A stretch of 64,000 nt of DNA from NCBI GenBank assembly GCA_031415055.1, contig JANOQZ010000026.1, positions 1-64,000 of the forward strand, in the 5' to 3' direction. Positions 51,494 to 59,263 of the stretch are shown here, one piece after another (within the stretch, counting starts at the first letter, position 1; every line of letters starts with the position of its first letter). The stretch comes from JANMOK01 sp031415055. GTDB taxonomy: Bacteria > Pseudomonadota > Alphaproteobacteria > Rhodobacterales > Rhodobacteraceae. The position numbers and the translations under genes were made by a program. The notes under the pieces were generated by a model, which searched no databases, had not been told where the DNA came from, and saw only the letters and a program-made list of their open reading frames with translations.

Positions 51494-52353
51494 CGGATGA
51501 ACCCCATCCGCTTGGCGACGATGCGCTCGATCAACCCGACGATGGCGACCAGCGACGCGGCGACGGTTGCCGCCATGAACAAGGCCGACCAGATCTGGAT
51601 GGTCTGACCGTAGTAGGAACCTGACAGCAGTCGCGCCCCCAAACCCGCCACCGCCCCGGTCGGCAATTCGCCGACGATCGCTCCCACCAGCGACGCTGCG
51701 ATGCCGACTTTCAGCGAGGTGAACAAATAGGGCACCGAGCCGGGCAGCCGCAGTTTCCAGAACGTCGCCGCCTTGCTGGCGTTCCAAGTCTGCATTTGAT
51801 CGAGCTGAATGGGGTCTGGCGAGCGCAGTCCTTTGACCATGCCGACAACGACCGGGAAAAAACTGAGGTATGCACTGATGATTGCCTTTGGGATCAGCCC
51901 CGATATTCCCACCGCATTCAGCACCACAATGATCATCGGCGCGATGGCAAGGATCGGAATGGTCTGGCTGGCAATCGCCCAAGGCATCACCGACAGGTCC
52001 ATCGCCCGATTATGCACAATGCCGACCGCCAACAGGATGCCAAGACCCGAGCCGATGGCGAAGCCCAGCAAAGTGGCGGACAGGGTGATCCATGAATGAT
52101 AAACCAGACTGCGTTTCGATGTGACCGCCTTCATGGCCACGGTATCCCACAGTTCGATTGCAAGCTGGTGCGGCGCGGGCAAACGGGGTTTTTCCTGACT
52201 CCACGTATCGGCGATATGCTGAACCGTTGTCAAAACCCGCCCCTCGCGGGTCATCCGGTCGTTGGTCCAAGCCGAATTGAGCACGATGGCCATGAGATAC
52301 CACAACGCGATGAGGGCGAGGGTGACAACAGCGACGGGCAGGGTTCGTCTCAT
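51490..52353 (-). CDS. ABC transporter permease, SsuC/ThiX type (first)
   Basis: A 287-residue permease with the loop DQMQTWNASKAATFWKLRLP and a long N-terminal extracytoplasmic stretch after the first helix. The start MRRTLPVAVV is used because the open frame upstream lies inside a palindromic repeat (52368-52441). It is coupled to the second permease by a four-base overlap. Confidence 0.92.
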   Translation of the reverse strand: MRRTLPVAVVTLALIALWYLMAIVLNSAWTNDRMTREGRVLTTVQHIADTWSQEKPRLPAPHQLAIELWDTVAMKAVTSKRSLVYHSWITLSATLLGFAIGSGLGILLAVGIVHNRAMDLSVMPWAIASQTIPILAIAPMIIVVLNAVGISGLIPKAIISAYLSFFPVVVGMVKGLRSPDPIQLDQMQTWNASKAATFWKLRLPGSVPYLFTSLKVGIAASLVGAIVGELPTGAVAGLGARLLSGSYYGQTIQIWSALFMAATVAASLVAIVGLIERIVAKRMGFIR

Positions 52354-52367
52354 GCCGAAACCCTCGC

Positions 52368-52441
52368 TTTCAATGTTCCCCAAATACTCAAAGCACCGCC
52401 TGCGGCTGGCATGGTTTTTGAGTATTTTAAGAACATTGAAA
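52368..52441. repeat. Large palindromic repeat upstream of the permease genes
   Basis: The 11-bp arms TTTCAATGTTC/GAACATTGAAA and inner 11-bp arms AAATACTCAAA/TTTGAGTATTT are separated by a 3-base mismatch (CCC opposite TAA), with a 24-base loop. The GAGTATTT...GAACATTGAAA pattern is of a type I recall as common between genes in Rhodobacterales. It sits 14 bases before the permease start. Confidence 0.75.
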
Positions 52442-52508
52442 GGAATCGGAGTCTAGGTTCAAAACACGGAACAGCTTGGAGAGCCGATGGCCGTGAGCGT
52501 TGAAAGCC

Positions 52509-52541
52509 CCCCGTCAGGTAAAGCTGGCGGGGTGTTTTTTT
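52509..52541 (+). terminator. Terminator-like hairpin
   Basis: CCCCGTCAG-GTAAAG-CTGGCGGGG (one G-T pair) is followed by TG and TTTTTTT on the plus strand. No plus-strand gene ends here; on the minus strand it would follow the stop at 52546 but lacks a T-run. It may protect against antisense transcription. Confidence 0.55.
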
Positions 52542-52545
52542 GGGG

Positions 52546-53103
52546 TCAGACATTGCGCCGCTCCCACATGCCACGGACGACGAAAGTAAACGTGGCGATG
52601 ATAACAAAGCCCACCAAACCGGCAAAGGATGGTGAGACATTGCCAAATATCGCGCGGTCCAGTGTGGTGGGGTTATTGCGCCGTTCGGTGACGGAGCCTT
52701 GATAGGCGTATTCGACCCAAAGCAGGGCGGCGCATAACGCGATCAGGCCCAGCGAAACCAGCCAGTGGTAAAGCGTGTAGTTTGCAGGTGTGGCCGCAGG
52801 TTTGGCGGGTAGCGGCAGGCCGGAATCGACCAAACGCGCTTTCAAGATTCGCCCCATGTACCAATAGACCAGCGCCACCAAAACCGGGCAGGCGAACAGG
52901 AAGAATGTTGTGACAACCAGCCCTTCGGCAACCGTGGCAAGTAGCCAAGCATGGGCGGGGGTTTGCAGCCACAGCAGGGCGAAAATGCCCAGCGACAAGA
53001 AGGCGGCGATCCACAGCGTCATGATCCAACTTCGGATCACCCGATAGGTGGCATAGCCCTGCGCGGGGTCGGCCCAGCCTTTGACTTTGGCTTTACGTGG
53101 CAT
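52546..53103 (-). CDS. Predicted inner-membrane protein of unknown function in the pyrimidine cluster
   Basis: A 185-residue protein with four hydrophobic segments (about residues 27-47, 57-80, 108-128 and 155-175) and a short basic N-terminus (MPRKAKVKGW). The ATG at 53103 is preferred over an upstream TTG. It sits between the ABC ATPase and permease genes on the same strand and may belong to the transport unit, but I do not recognise a family. Confidence 0.72.
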   Translation of the reverse strand: MPRKAKVKGWADPAQGYATYRVIRSWIMTLWIAAFLSLGIFALLWLQTPAHAWLLATVAEGLVVTTFFLFACPVLVALVYWYMGRILKARLVDSGLPLPAKPAATPANYTLYHWLVSLGLIALCAALLWVEYAYQGSVTERRNNPTTLDRAIFGNVSPSFAGLVGFVIIATFTFVVRGMWERRNV

Positions 53104-53228
53104 TTTTTTCGCCAATTAGAGCGGTTCCATTAACCTTTGCGATTCCCAATCGTATGCCCGCCCGGTGCACGCGTATTGCACGCCTGGTGCACACGAATCT
53201 ATACTTGGGGGTGCCAAAGGTTAATACT

Positions 53229-54005
53229 TCAAACAACTTCAAAATGCCCCGATCTTAGTCCTTCGCGCACTCTGGAGGCGATGTGCAGGAATTCGGCGGA
53301 TTCGCGAATATGTAGCGGGCGGTCCTTGGGCAGCGGGCTGTCGATGATGTCGGTTATCCGGCCCGGACGCGGGCTCATCACCACGATTTTGGTGGAAAGA
53401 TAGACCGCTTCGGGGATCGAATGGGTGACGAAACAGATGGTTTTTTGCGTGCGTTTCCACAGGTCGAGCAGTTGCTCGTTCAGATGATCACGCACAATTT
53501 CATCCAGCGCACCAAAGGGTTCGTCCATCAGCAATATGTCGGCGTCAAACGCCAAAGCGCGGGCGATAGAGGCGCGTTGCTGCATGCCGCCCGATAGTTG
53601 CCAAGGGAATTTATTCTCAAAGCCTTTGAGGTTAACAAGATCGATGACTCGGGCGGTGCGGTCATTTTGATCCGCCTTGGAATACCCCATGATTTCAAGG
53701 GGTAAGCGGATATTTCCGGCAATCGAGCGCCAAGGATACAGGCCAGCAGCTTGAAACACATAGCCATAGGCGCGGGTCTCGCGCGCCTGTTGCGTTGTCA
53801 TCCCATTGACCGAAATTGTCCCCGAAGTTGGCTTTTCCAGATCGGCAATGACGCGCAAAAGCGTCGTCTTGCCACAGCCCGACGGGCCGATGAACGACAC
53901 GAATTCGCCCTTCGCGATGTCGAGAGTGACATCCTTCAGCGCTTCGACCGAACCATCGCCGGTTTGGAATGTAAGGTTCAAATTTTGTACAGCAATGACA
54001 GTCAC
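53229..54005 (-). CDS. ABC transporter ATP-binding protein, SsuB/TauB type
   Basis: The 258-residue ATPase has Walker A (GPSGCGKTT), the Q-loop (VFQAAGLYPW), signature LSGGMQQRASIARA, Walker B (ILLMDEPFGALD) and the switch histidine (VTHSIPEA). It abuts the dihydropyrimidinase stop with no gap. It energises the two permeases about 1-3 kb downstream on the same strand. Confidence 0.94.
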   Translation of the reverse strand: MTVIAVQNLNLTFQTGDGSVEALKDVTLDIAKGEFVSFIGPSGCGKTTLLRVIADLEKPTSGTISVNGMTTQQARETRAYGYVFQAAGLYPWRSIAGNIRLPLEIMGYSKADQNDRTARVIDLVNLKGFENKFPWQLSGGMQQRASIARALAFDADILLMDEPFGALDEIVRDHLNEQLLDLWKRTQKTICFVTHSIPEAVYLSTKIVVMSPRPGRITDIIDSPLPKDRPLHIRESAEFLHIASRVREGLRSGHFEVV

Positions 54006-55460
54006 TTAGACACCAGTCGCCGGAATTCCGCTTCGCTGCACAGGGCGCGGGGCGGTGACTTGCTTCCATTTTGACAAAGCGATGTTAACGGCGGTGTTGG
54101 GGGGCCTTTTCACAAATTCCCCATGGCCTTCCTTGGTCTTGACCACCCCATCGTCGATGGCGACATAGCCTCGCGTCAGGGTGAACCGCGGCAGACCCTT
54201 GACCTGCTTGCCCTCGAACACATTGTAATCAATGGAAGATTGTTGGGATTTGGCGCTGATCGTCTTGGATTTTTCTGGATCCCAGATAACCAGATCGGCG
54301 TCGGAACCGACGAGGATGGCTCCTTTTCTCGGATAGCAGTTCAGGATTTTTGCAATGTTCGTTGACGTAACGGCGACGAATTCATTCATCGTCAACCGCC
54401 CGGTATTAACCCCATGCGTCCACAGCATCGGCATCCGGTCCTCGAGCCCACCGGTTCCATTGGGAATTTTGGTGAAATCGCCAATCCCGAACCTTTTCTG
54501 CGCTGTGGTAAAGGCGCAATGATCGGTGGCGACCACCTGCAACGAACCCGACGCCAGACCCGCCCAAAGGCTGTCTTGATGCCGCTTGTTGCGAAACGGC
54601 GGCGACATCACCCGGCGGGCGGCATGGTCCCAATCGGGGTTGGAATATTCGCTGTCATCCAGCGTCAGGTGCTGGATCAACGGCTCGCCATAGACCCGCT
54701 TGCCCAGCATCCGCGCCCGCCGGATCGCCTCGTGCGCGTCCTCGCTGGAGGTATGCACGATATAGACCGGCACCCCGGCCATGTCGGCAATCATGATCGC
54801 CCGGTTGGTCGCCTCGCCCTCGACCTGCGGCGGCCGCGACCAGGCGTGGGCTTCCGGCCCGGTGTTGCCCTCGGCCAAGAGGCGGGCCTGCATTTCGGCC
54901 ACCACATCGCCGTTTTCGGCATGAACTAGTGGCAGCGCGCCCAGCTCGGCGCAGCGGCGGAAGCTGGCATACATCTCATCGTCATTGACCATCAACGCGC
55001 CTTTATAGGCCATGAAATGTTTGAAAGTATTGATGCCGCGCTCCTGCACCACAGTTTTCATCTCGTTGAACACCTGCTCGCCCCACCAGGTGATCGCCAT
55101 GTGGTAGGAATAATCGCAATTGGCGCGGCCGGATTTATTGTGCCACATCTGTTGCGCATCGAGCAGGCCCTGGCCTTGGCTGGGTAGAACAAAGTCAACC
55201 ACCATGGTGGTGCCGCCCGACAGCGCCGCCCGGGTGCCGGATTCGAAATCGTCGCTGGAATAGGTGCCCATGAACGGCATTTCCAGATGGGTATGCGGGT
55301 CGATGCCGCCGGGCATGACGTAGCAGCCGGTGGCATCGAGGGTTTTGTCGCCTTTCAGATTGGGGCCGATGGCGGTGATCACGCCGTTGTCGATGGCGAT
55401 GTCGGCTTTGTAGGTGAGGTCGGCAGTAACGATGGTGCCGTTGGCGATGATGGTGGTCAT
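54006..55460 (-). CDS. hydA: Dihydropyrimidinase / D-hydantoinase
   Basis: A 484-residue amidohydrolase that opens 5,6-dihydrouracil or dihydrothymine to N-carbamoyl-beta-amino acids. The di-zinc ligands are all present: H56 and H58 (DPHTHLE), carbamylated K153 (AYKGAL), H180 (LVHAEN), H236 (IVHTSS) and D313 (ATDHCAF). It is cytoplasmic. Its first 14 codons are echoed in the chimeric fragment at 56209-56472. It works with the amidohydrolase at 57296-58546 and the aminotransferase at 59548-60876; the first pathway enzyme (dihydropyrimidine dehydrogenase) is not in the window. Confidence 0.96.
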   Translation of the reverse strand: MTTIIANGTIVTADLTYKADIAIDNGVITAIGPNLKGDKTLDATGCYVMPGGIDPHTHLEMPFMGTYSSDDFESGTRAALSGGTTMVVDFVLPSQGQGLLDAQQMWHNKSGRANCDYSYHMAITWWGEQVFNEMKTVVQERGINTFKHFMAYKGALMVNDDEMYASFRRCAELGALPLVHAENGDVVAEMQARLLAEGNTGPEAHAWSRPPQVEGEATNRAIMIADMAGVPVYIVHTSSEDAHEAIRRARMLGKRVYGEPLIQHLTLDDSEYSNPDWDHAARRVMSPPFRNKRHQDSLWAGLASGSLQVVATDHCAFTTAQKRFGIGDFTKIPNGTGGLEDRMPMLWTHGVNTGRLTMNEFVAVTSTNIAKILNCYPRKGAILVGSDADLVIWDPEKSKTISAKSQQSSIDYNVFEGKQVKGLPRFTLTRGYVAIDDGVVKTKEGHGEFVKRPPNTAVNIALSKWKQVTAPRPVQRSGIPATGV

Positions 55461-55483
55461 TTTATTGCCTCGCTAGTTTTGTT

Positions 55484-56200
55484 CTATCTTCCAGCAGCCC
55501 ACCCGAAATCAAATTCCGTATACATATCGACGGATCTGATGTAGCTGGCCACGACAAGGAAATACTCGTCACTTACAAATTCTCGACCATTAGACACCGA
55601 AGCGTACAAAGATGGGCAAATATATAGAAATGGTTCGTAAGCTTCACGCGCCTGATCACAATCAAATTCAGTCGCAATAATTTGGAGCGAGGAATCTTCA
55701 AATTGCAAAGATTGATCAATATTTAACATCAACTGTCCCAAAACAGAAAGTGCTATTTCCTTATTGGCAATCAGCTTCTCAGCTTCATCTGAGTACGAGT
55801 CTATGCTTGGAATTTCCTCCGTCAATATCTCGAGATATTCTTTACCTGTTTTCCCCCTGATTGGGACAGTGTGTAATGTTGATACTTTGACCGATGCCAT
55901 GGGAGCAACCGTGTATGGAAGCTCGCGATCCATAGCCGTAAATGGCTCCGAATTTTCAGATCGGTCAAAACCGACTAGTGACCGAATTGTTACCGGCTGA
56001 TTTCTTAGATTGAATACTACAAAATCCACCCTGATTACAAAACAACAGTAGGTTAGGCCTACCATTTCCGCGTCAATTCCTGAAACGAGCAATGAAGGTT
56101 CGTTCAGTTTGAAATTCTGGTCCGCTACGAGGTAAGCTTCACGCGAAGTCCAGAAGGCCCCAATCGCGACAAGGAGTGATAACAACGGTACGAAACCCAT
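55484..56200 (-). CDS. Membrane-anchored hypothetical protein (cargo C)
   Basis: About 238 residues. The N-terminus is hydrophobic (GFVPLLSLLVAIGAFWTS) and is followed by a domain probably outside the cytoplasm or membrane-proximal (ADQNFKLNEPSLLVSG, FNLRNQPVTIRSLVGF). The sequence is clearly AT-richer than the catabolic genes on either side. A TTG at 56212, with GTGGGGG upstream, is an alternative start and would overlap the stop of the chimeric fragment. It has no recognisable link to pyrimidine metabolism and looks inserted between fragment copy 1 and hydA. Confidence 0.75.
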   Translation of the reverse strand: MGFVPLLSLLVAIGAFWTSREAYLVADQNFKLNEPSLLVSGIDAEMVGLTYCCFVIRVDFVVFNLRNQPVTIRSLVGFDRSENSEPFTAMDRELPYTVAPMASVKVSTLHTVPIRGKTGKEYLEILTEEIPSIDSYSDEAEKLIANKEIALSVLGQLMLNIDQSLQFEDSSLQIIATEFDCDQAREAYEPFLYICPSLYASVSNGREFVSDEYFLVVASYIRSVDMYTEFDFGWAAGR

Positions 56201-56208
56201 TATTAGTT

Positions 56209-56472
56209 TCAATTTTTCCCCCACCCAACCACCCCCGCCGTCTCGACCACCGCGTGGAACAGCACGTCGGCGCCTTTGGCGGCCCAGTCTTTGCTGATAT
56301 TCTCCGCCTCGTTGTGGCTCAACCCATCCACACAGGGACACATCACCATCCCGGTTGGATACAACCGGTTGATCCAGCAGGCGTCGTGGCCGGCGCCGGA
56401 GATGAAGTTGCAGTGGGAATAATCGAGCCGGTCGGCAGTGACAACAGTGCCGTTCTTGATGATGGTGGTCAT
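56209..56472 (-). pseudogene. Chimeric fragment: hydA N-terminus fused to carbamoylase C-terminus (copy 1)
   Basis: The frame starts MTTIIKNGTVVTAD, matching the first 14 residues of the dihydropyrimidinase (MTTIIANGTIVTAD). It then continues RLDYSHCNFISGAGHDACW to the C-terminus of the carbamoylase (VDGLSHNEAE, VLFHAVVET). The fusion point is at D/RL. The catalytic domains of both enzymes are missing, so activity is very unlikely. This is best explained by tandem duplication of the two-gene unit followed by deletion. Confidence 0.87.
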
Positions 56473-56502
56473 GATTTTCTCCGGTCGAACGGGCGACAAC
56501 AC

Positions 56503-56760
56503 TCACTCGGATGTGTGCCGCGAATCCCAAGTCTGTTGCGCCAAAGCCTCTGCTTCGTCCCAATCTTCGATACCCATCGTCCATAGAACCCGTTTCAGGA
56601 TGTCGGAACCTTCCCACAGCGCCTTCATCTGTTGGTCAGTCAAATGGTCGAGGATCGGATCGTGAAAACCAGCAAAACTAACGACGTTCTGAAAGAGTAT
56701 AAGCGTCGCTAGATCGAATGTAACGTTGACCTGTCGATCCATGTCGGGCGTCTTCTTCAT
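56503..56760 (-). CDS. 85-residue hypothetical protein (cargo B)
   Basis: A small acidic soluble protein (MKKTPDMDRQVNVTFDLATL ... WEGSDILKRVLW ... EDWDEAEALAQQTW) with no family I recognise. Its ATG overlaps the stop of carbamoylase fragment copy 2 (ATGA), so it would be translated by coupling to that fragment. It stands between two partial carbamoylase 3' ends. Confidence 0.62.
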   Translation of the reverse strand: MKKTPDMDRQVNVTFDLATLILFQNVVSFAGFHDPILDHLTDQQMKALWEGSDILKRVLWTMGIEDWDEAEALAQQTWDSRHTSE

Positions 56761-57000
56761 GCGACCACCTCCGCCACCTCAAGCACGGCGTGCAACAGCA
56801 CATCCGTCCCCGCCGCAGCCCATTCCGGGCTGATTTTCTCCGCCTCATTATGCGACAGCCCGCCCACACAGGGGCACATCACCATCACCGTCGGATACAG
56901 CCGGTTGATCCAGCAGGCGTGGTGGCAGGCGTCGCTGACGATGTTGCGGTGCGAATAGCCGAGGCGCTCGGCGGCACTGCGCACGTCGACGGACCTTGGC
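56757..57000 (-). pseudogene. Carbamoylase C-terminal fragment (copy 2)
   Basis: The open frame DVRSAAERLGYSHRNIVSDA onward matches residues about 342-416 of the full carbamoylase, including WINRLYP and GLSHNEAE. It diverges at many positions (for example SDACHHACW against SGAGHDACW), so it is not a recent exact copy. Similarity begins right after the stop of the gene at 57001. There is no start codon of its own. Confidence 0.88.
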
Positions 57001-57240
57001 CTAGACCGAAACCAAATCCAGCCTTCGCTCAATCCGTTCGATCCGCAGGTCGAGGCGGTCCATGCGGCTGGAGAGCGAGGCGTATTGCATGCCCAAGCCG
57101 CCGACTTGGGTTTCGAGGATACCCAAGCGTTCCTTGATCTCGTGTAATTCGTCTGTGTGCCGCGCCAAAGTCGCCTGAATCGCCTTGAGCGTTTCAAGAA
57201 GCAATTCGTTGGTAACTTCGGACCGCTTGTCGGCAGACAT
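57001..57240 (-). CDS. 79-residue coiled-coil protein (cargo A)
   Basis: It is almost entirely heptad-like (EVTNELLLETLKAIQATLAR, RMDRLDLRIERIERRLDL) and predicted to form a coiled coil. GGCAGGAGC lies just upstream of the ATG. It directly follows the full-length carbamoylase gene (55-base gap) and precedes fragment copy 2. Short proteins of this style occur in many alphaproteobacteria; their function is unknown to me. Confidence 0.72.
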   Translation of the reverse strand: MSADKRSEVTNELLLETLKAIQATLARHTDELHEIKERLGILETQVGGLGMQYASLSSRMDRLDLRIERIERRLDLVSV

Positions 57241-57295
57241 GGCACGCTCCTGCCGCCAGTTAGCGACAATGCGGGTAAATATAACGTAAACGCCC

Positions 57296-58546
57296 TCACC
57301 CTACAACCTCCGCCGTCTCGACCACCGCGTGAAACAACACATCTGTGCCCTTTGCGGCCCATTCCTTGCTGACACTCTCGGCCTCGTTATGGCTCAGACC
57401 GTCCACACAAGGACACATCACCATCGCCGTTGGATACAGCCGGTTGATCCAGCAGGCGTCGTGGCCGGCACCGGAGACGATGTTGCGGTGCGAATAGCCC
57501 AGCCGTTCGGCGGCGTTGCGGACGGCGGTGACGCAGCCTTCATCAAACGTCACCGGGTCGAAATGGCCGACGGGTTCGATCTCGATGCCAAGGCCGAGTT
57601 CGGCAGCGATAAGTGGCGCTTCCGCCTCGATCTTCGCCTTCATTGCGGTCAGGGTGGCGAGGTCGGGCGAGCGGATGTCGATGGTGAACACCACACGCCC
57701 GGGGATGACGTTGCGGCTGTTGGGGTGGAAGTCGCAATGGCCGATCGCGCCGACGGCGGCGGGCTGGTTTTCCATGGCGATTTCATGCACGCGTTCGGCG
57801 ATGCGGGCAAAGCCCAGCCCGGCGTTGCGGCGCATCAGCATCGGGGTGGAGCCGGTGTGGGCTTCGCGGCCGGTCAGGGTCACTTGCAGCCACCACAGCC
57901 CTTGCCCGTGGGTGACGACGCCGATGTCGATGCCCTCGGCCTCGAGGATTGGGCCTTGTTCGATGTGCAGTTCGAACAGGGCATGCATCTGGCGGGCCCC
58001 GACTGGTTCGTCGCCTTTCCAGCCGATCCGGGCCAGTTCATCGCCGAATTTCAGACCCTTGGCGTCGGTGCGGTCATAGGCGAATGCCTGGGTATGGACG
58101 CCGGCGAACACGCCCGAGGCCAGCATCGCCGGGGCAAAGCGGGTGCCTTCCTCGTTGGTCCAGTTGACCACCACGATCGGGTGTTTGGTCTGGATGTTGA
58201 GGTCGTTGAGGGTGCGGATCACTTCCAGTCCGCCGAGCACGCCGAGCACCCCGTCATAGCGCCCGCCGGTCGGCTGGGTGTCGAGGTGGCTGCCGACATA
58301 GACCGGCAGGGCCTCGGGGTCGGTGCCGTCGCGGCGGGCGAACATGCTGCCCATCGTGTCGACGCCCATGGTCAGGCCTGCTTCGCGGCACCAACGCGCG
58401 AACAGGTGGCGGCCTTTGCCGTCGTCATCGGTCAGGGTCTGGCGGTTGTTGCCACCGGCAATGCCGGGGCCGATTGCCGCCATCTCATGGATCGACTCCC
58501 ACAGCCGGTCGCCGTTGATGCGCAGGTTTTCACCGGGTGCTGCCAT
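57296..58546 (-). CDS. N-carbamoyl-beta-alanine amidohydrolase / Zn-dependent M20 carbamoylase
   Basis: A 416-residue M20/M28-family amidase that releases CO2 and ammonia from N-carbamoyl-beta-alanine (or an allantoate-type substrate). Metal ligands are visible: H87 (GSHLDTQ), D98 (RYDGV), E132/E133 (NEEGTRF), H194 (ELHIEQG) and H386 (GLSHNEAE). With hydA it carries out the second and third steps of reductive pyrimidine degradation. A TGACCA-AA-TGGTCA palindrome lies 20 bases before the start. Its last ~70 codons occur twice more downstream. Confidence 0.94.
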   Translation of the reverse strand: MAAPGENLRINGDRLWESIHEMAAIGPGIAGGNNRQTLTDDDGKGRHLFARWCREAGLTMGVDTMGSMFARRDGTDPEALPVYVGSHLDTQPTGGRYDGVLGVLGGLEVIRTLNDLNIQTKHPIVVVNWTNEEGTRFAPAMLASGVFAGVHTQAFAYDRTDAKGLKFGDELARIGWKGDEPVGARQMHALFELHIEQGPILEAEGIDIGVVTHGQGLWWLQVTLTGREAHTGSTPMLMRRNAGLGFARIAERVHEIAMENQPAAVGAIGHCDFHPNSRNVIPGRVVFTIDIRSPDLATLTAMKAKIEAEAPLIAAELGLGIEIEPVGHFDPVTFDEGCVTAVRNAAERLGYSHRNIVSGAGHDACWINRLYPTAMVMCPCVDGLSHNEAESVSKEWAAKGTDVLFHAVVETAEVVG

Positions 58547-58565
58547 CGTGATTCCCCCGCTTTTA

Positions 58566-58579
58566 TGACCAAATGGTCA
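58566..58579. promoter_or_regulatory. RutR-like operator TGACCA-AA-TGGTCA
   Basis: A perfect 14-bp palindrome matching the core of the known RutR box (TTGACCAnnTGGTCAA), 20 bases upstream of the carbamoylase start codon. A RutR-like TetR gene is at 61023. RutR leaves its site when it binds uracil, so this site would induce the pathway in the presence of pyrimidines. Confidence 0.75.
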
Positions 58580-58610
58580 AAGGAAGGGCATCATAGGTAA
58601 GGGGGGTTGG

Positions 58611-58949
58611 TCAACGAGATTCTTGATCCTTGGAAAGCTTTGCGATTTTTCCAGCTAGGTCCATTCGTTGGTGGATGACATCCAGAATTGCGACTTCGCT
58701 GGTGCTTTCGACAAAGATTAAATAGTGCTGCCCAACTCTTGCGAACCGATAACCTTCAGGGGCGTCGGGGACCAACCTGCTACAATCCCAAGTCATTACA
58801 GTATCCTCAGCGATACCGACCATGCACTGGCGTAAATCTGTAAGATAAAGTGCCGTTTGTGTAACGCCGAAGTTTTCGACGGTCCATCGCCTGATGTTTC
58901 GTAATGCGGTCGCAGCGCGACGCAAAACGCGAATTTGTCGGTCCTTCAT
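58611..58949 (-). CDS. Type II toxin-antitoxin toxin, RelE/ParE family
   Basis: A 112-residue RelE/ParE-fold protein (RRAATALRNIRRWTVENFG, then RFARVGQHYLIFVES and VAILDVIHQRMD). The start overlaps the antitoxin stop (ATGA), the standard coupled order. The family either cleaves ribosome-bound mRNA or poisons gyrase; ParE-type is more likely next to a ParD-like partner. The pair is embedded in the pyrimidine operon direction, upstream of the carbamoylase. Confidence 0.9.
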   Translation of the reverse strand: MKDRQIRVLRRAATALRNIRRWTVENFGVTQTALYLTDLRQCMVGIAEDTVMTWDCSRLVPDAPEGYRFARVGQHYLIFVESTSEVAILDVIHQRMDLAGKIAKLSKDQESR

Positions 58950-59215
58950 TCCGCTGCGACAACTTTCGGAGTAATTTCGTCAATCAATTTGTCCATAAAT
59001 TCAATTCCATTCGCATCAATGAAATCACCGCGACGATATTCATTGATACCGGCCTCTAGGCGGGCACGCAGTTCTTGAAACTCAGCTTCGTCTTGTTCCA
59101 GCAATCGTAAACCTGCCCGAAATGCCTCGCTGGCATTTTGGTAGCGGCCGGAGGTTACCAAATGGTCAATGAATTTCGATTGCTGGTCGGTGACGACGAC
59201 GTTTCTGGTGGGCAT
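58946..59215 (-). CDS. Type II toxin-antitoxin antitoxin, ParD family
   Basis: An 89-residue protein with a ribbon-helix-helix N-terminus (RNVVVTDQQSKFIDHLVTSG, RYQNASEAFRAGLRLLE) and an acidic C-terminal toxin-binding tail. The order antitoxin-toxin with a four-base overlap is typical. It would autorepress its promoter just upstream near 59216-59263. Confidence 0.92.
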   Translation of the reverse strand: MPTRNVVVTDQQSKFIDHLVTSGRYQNASEAFRAGLRLLEQDEAEFQELRARLEAGINEYRRGDFIDANGIEFMDKLIDEITPKVVAAE

Positions 59216-59263
59216 TTGGCGGCTCCTTGGGTGGCATTGGCATAATATGCCATAGGCCGAGGT

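Noticed and set aside
59155..59168. TTACCA-AA-TGGTCA resembling the RutR box inside the ParD antitoxin gene
   Set aside because: It lies in codons for the conserved ParD segment DHLVT, has a mismatch, and is in the coding region; coincidence is more likely than regulation.
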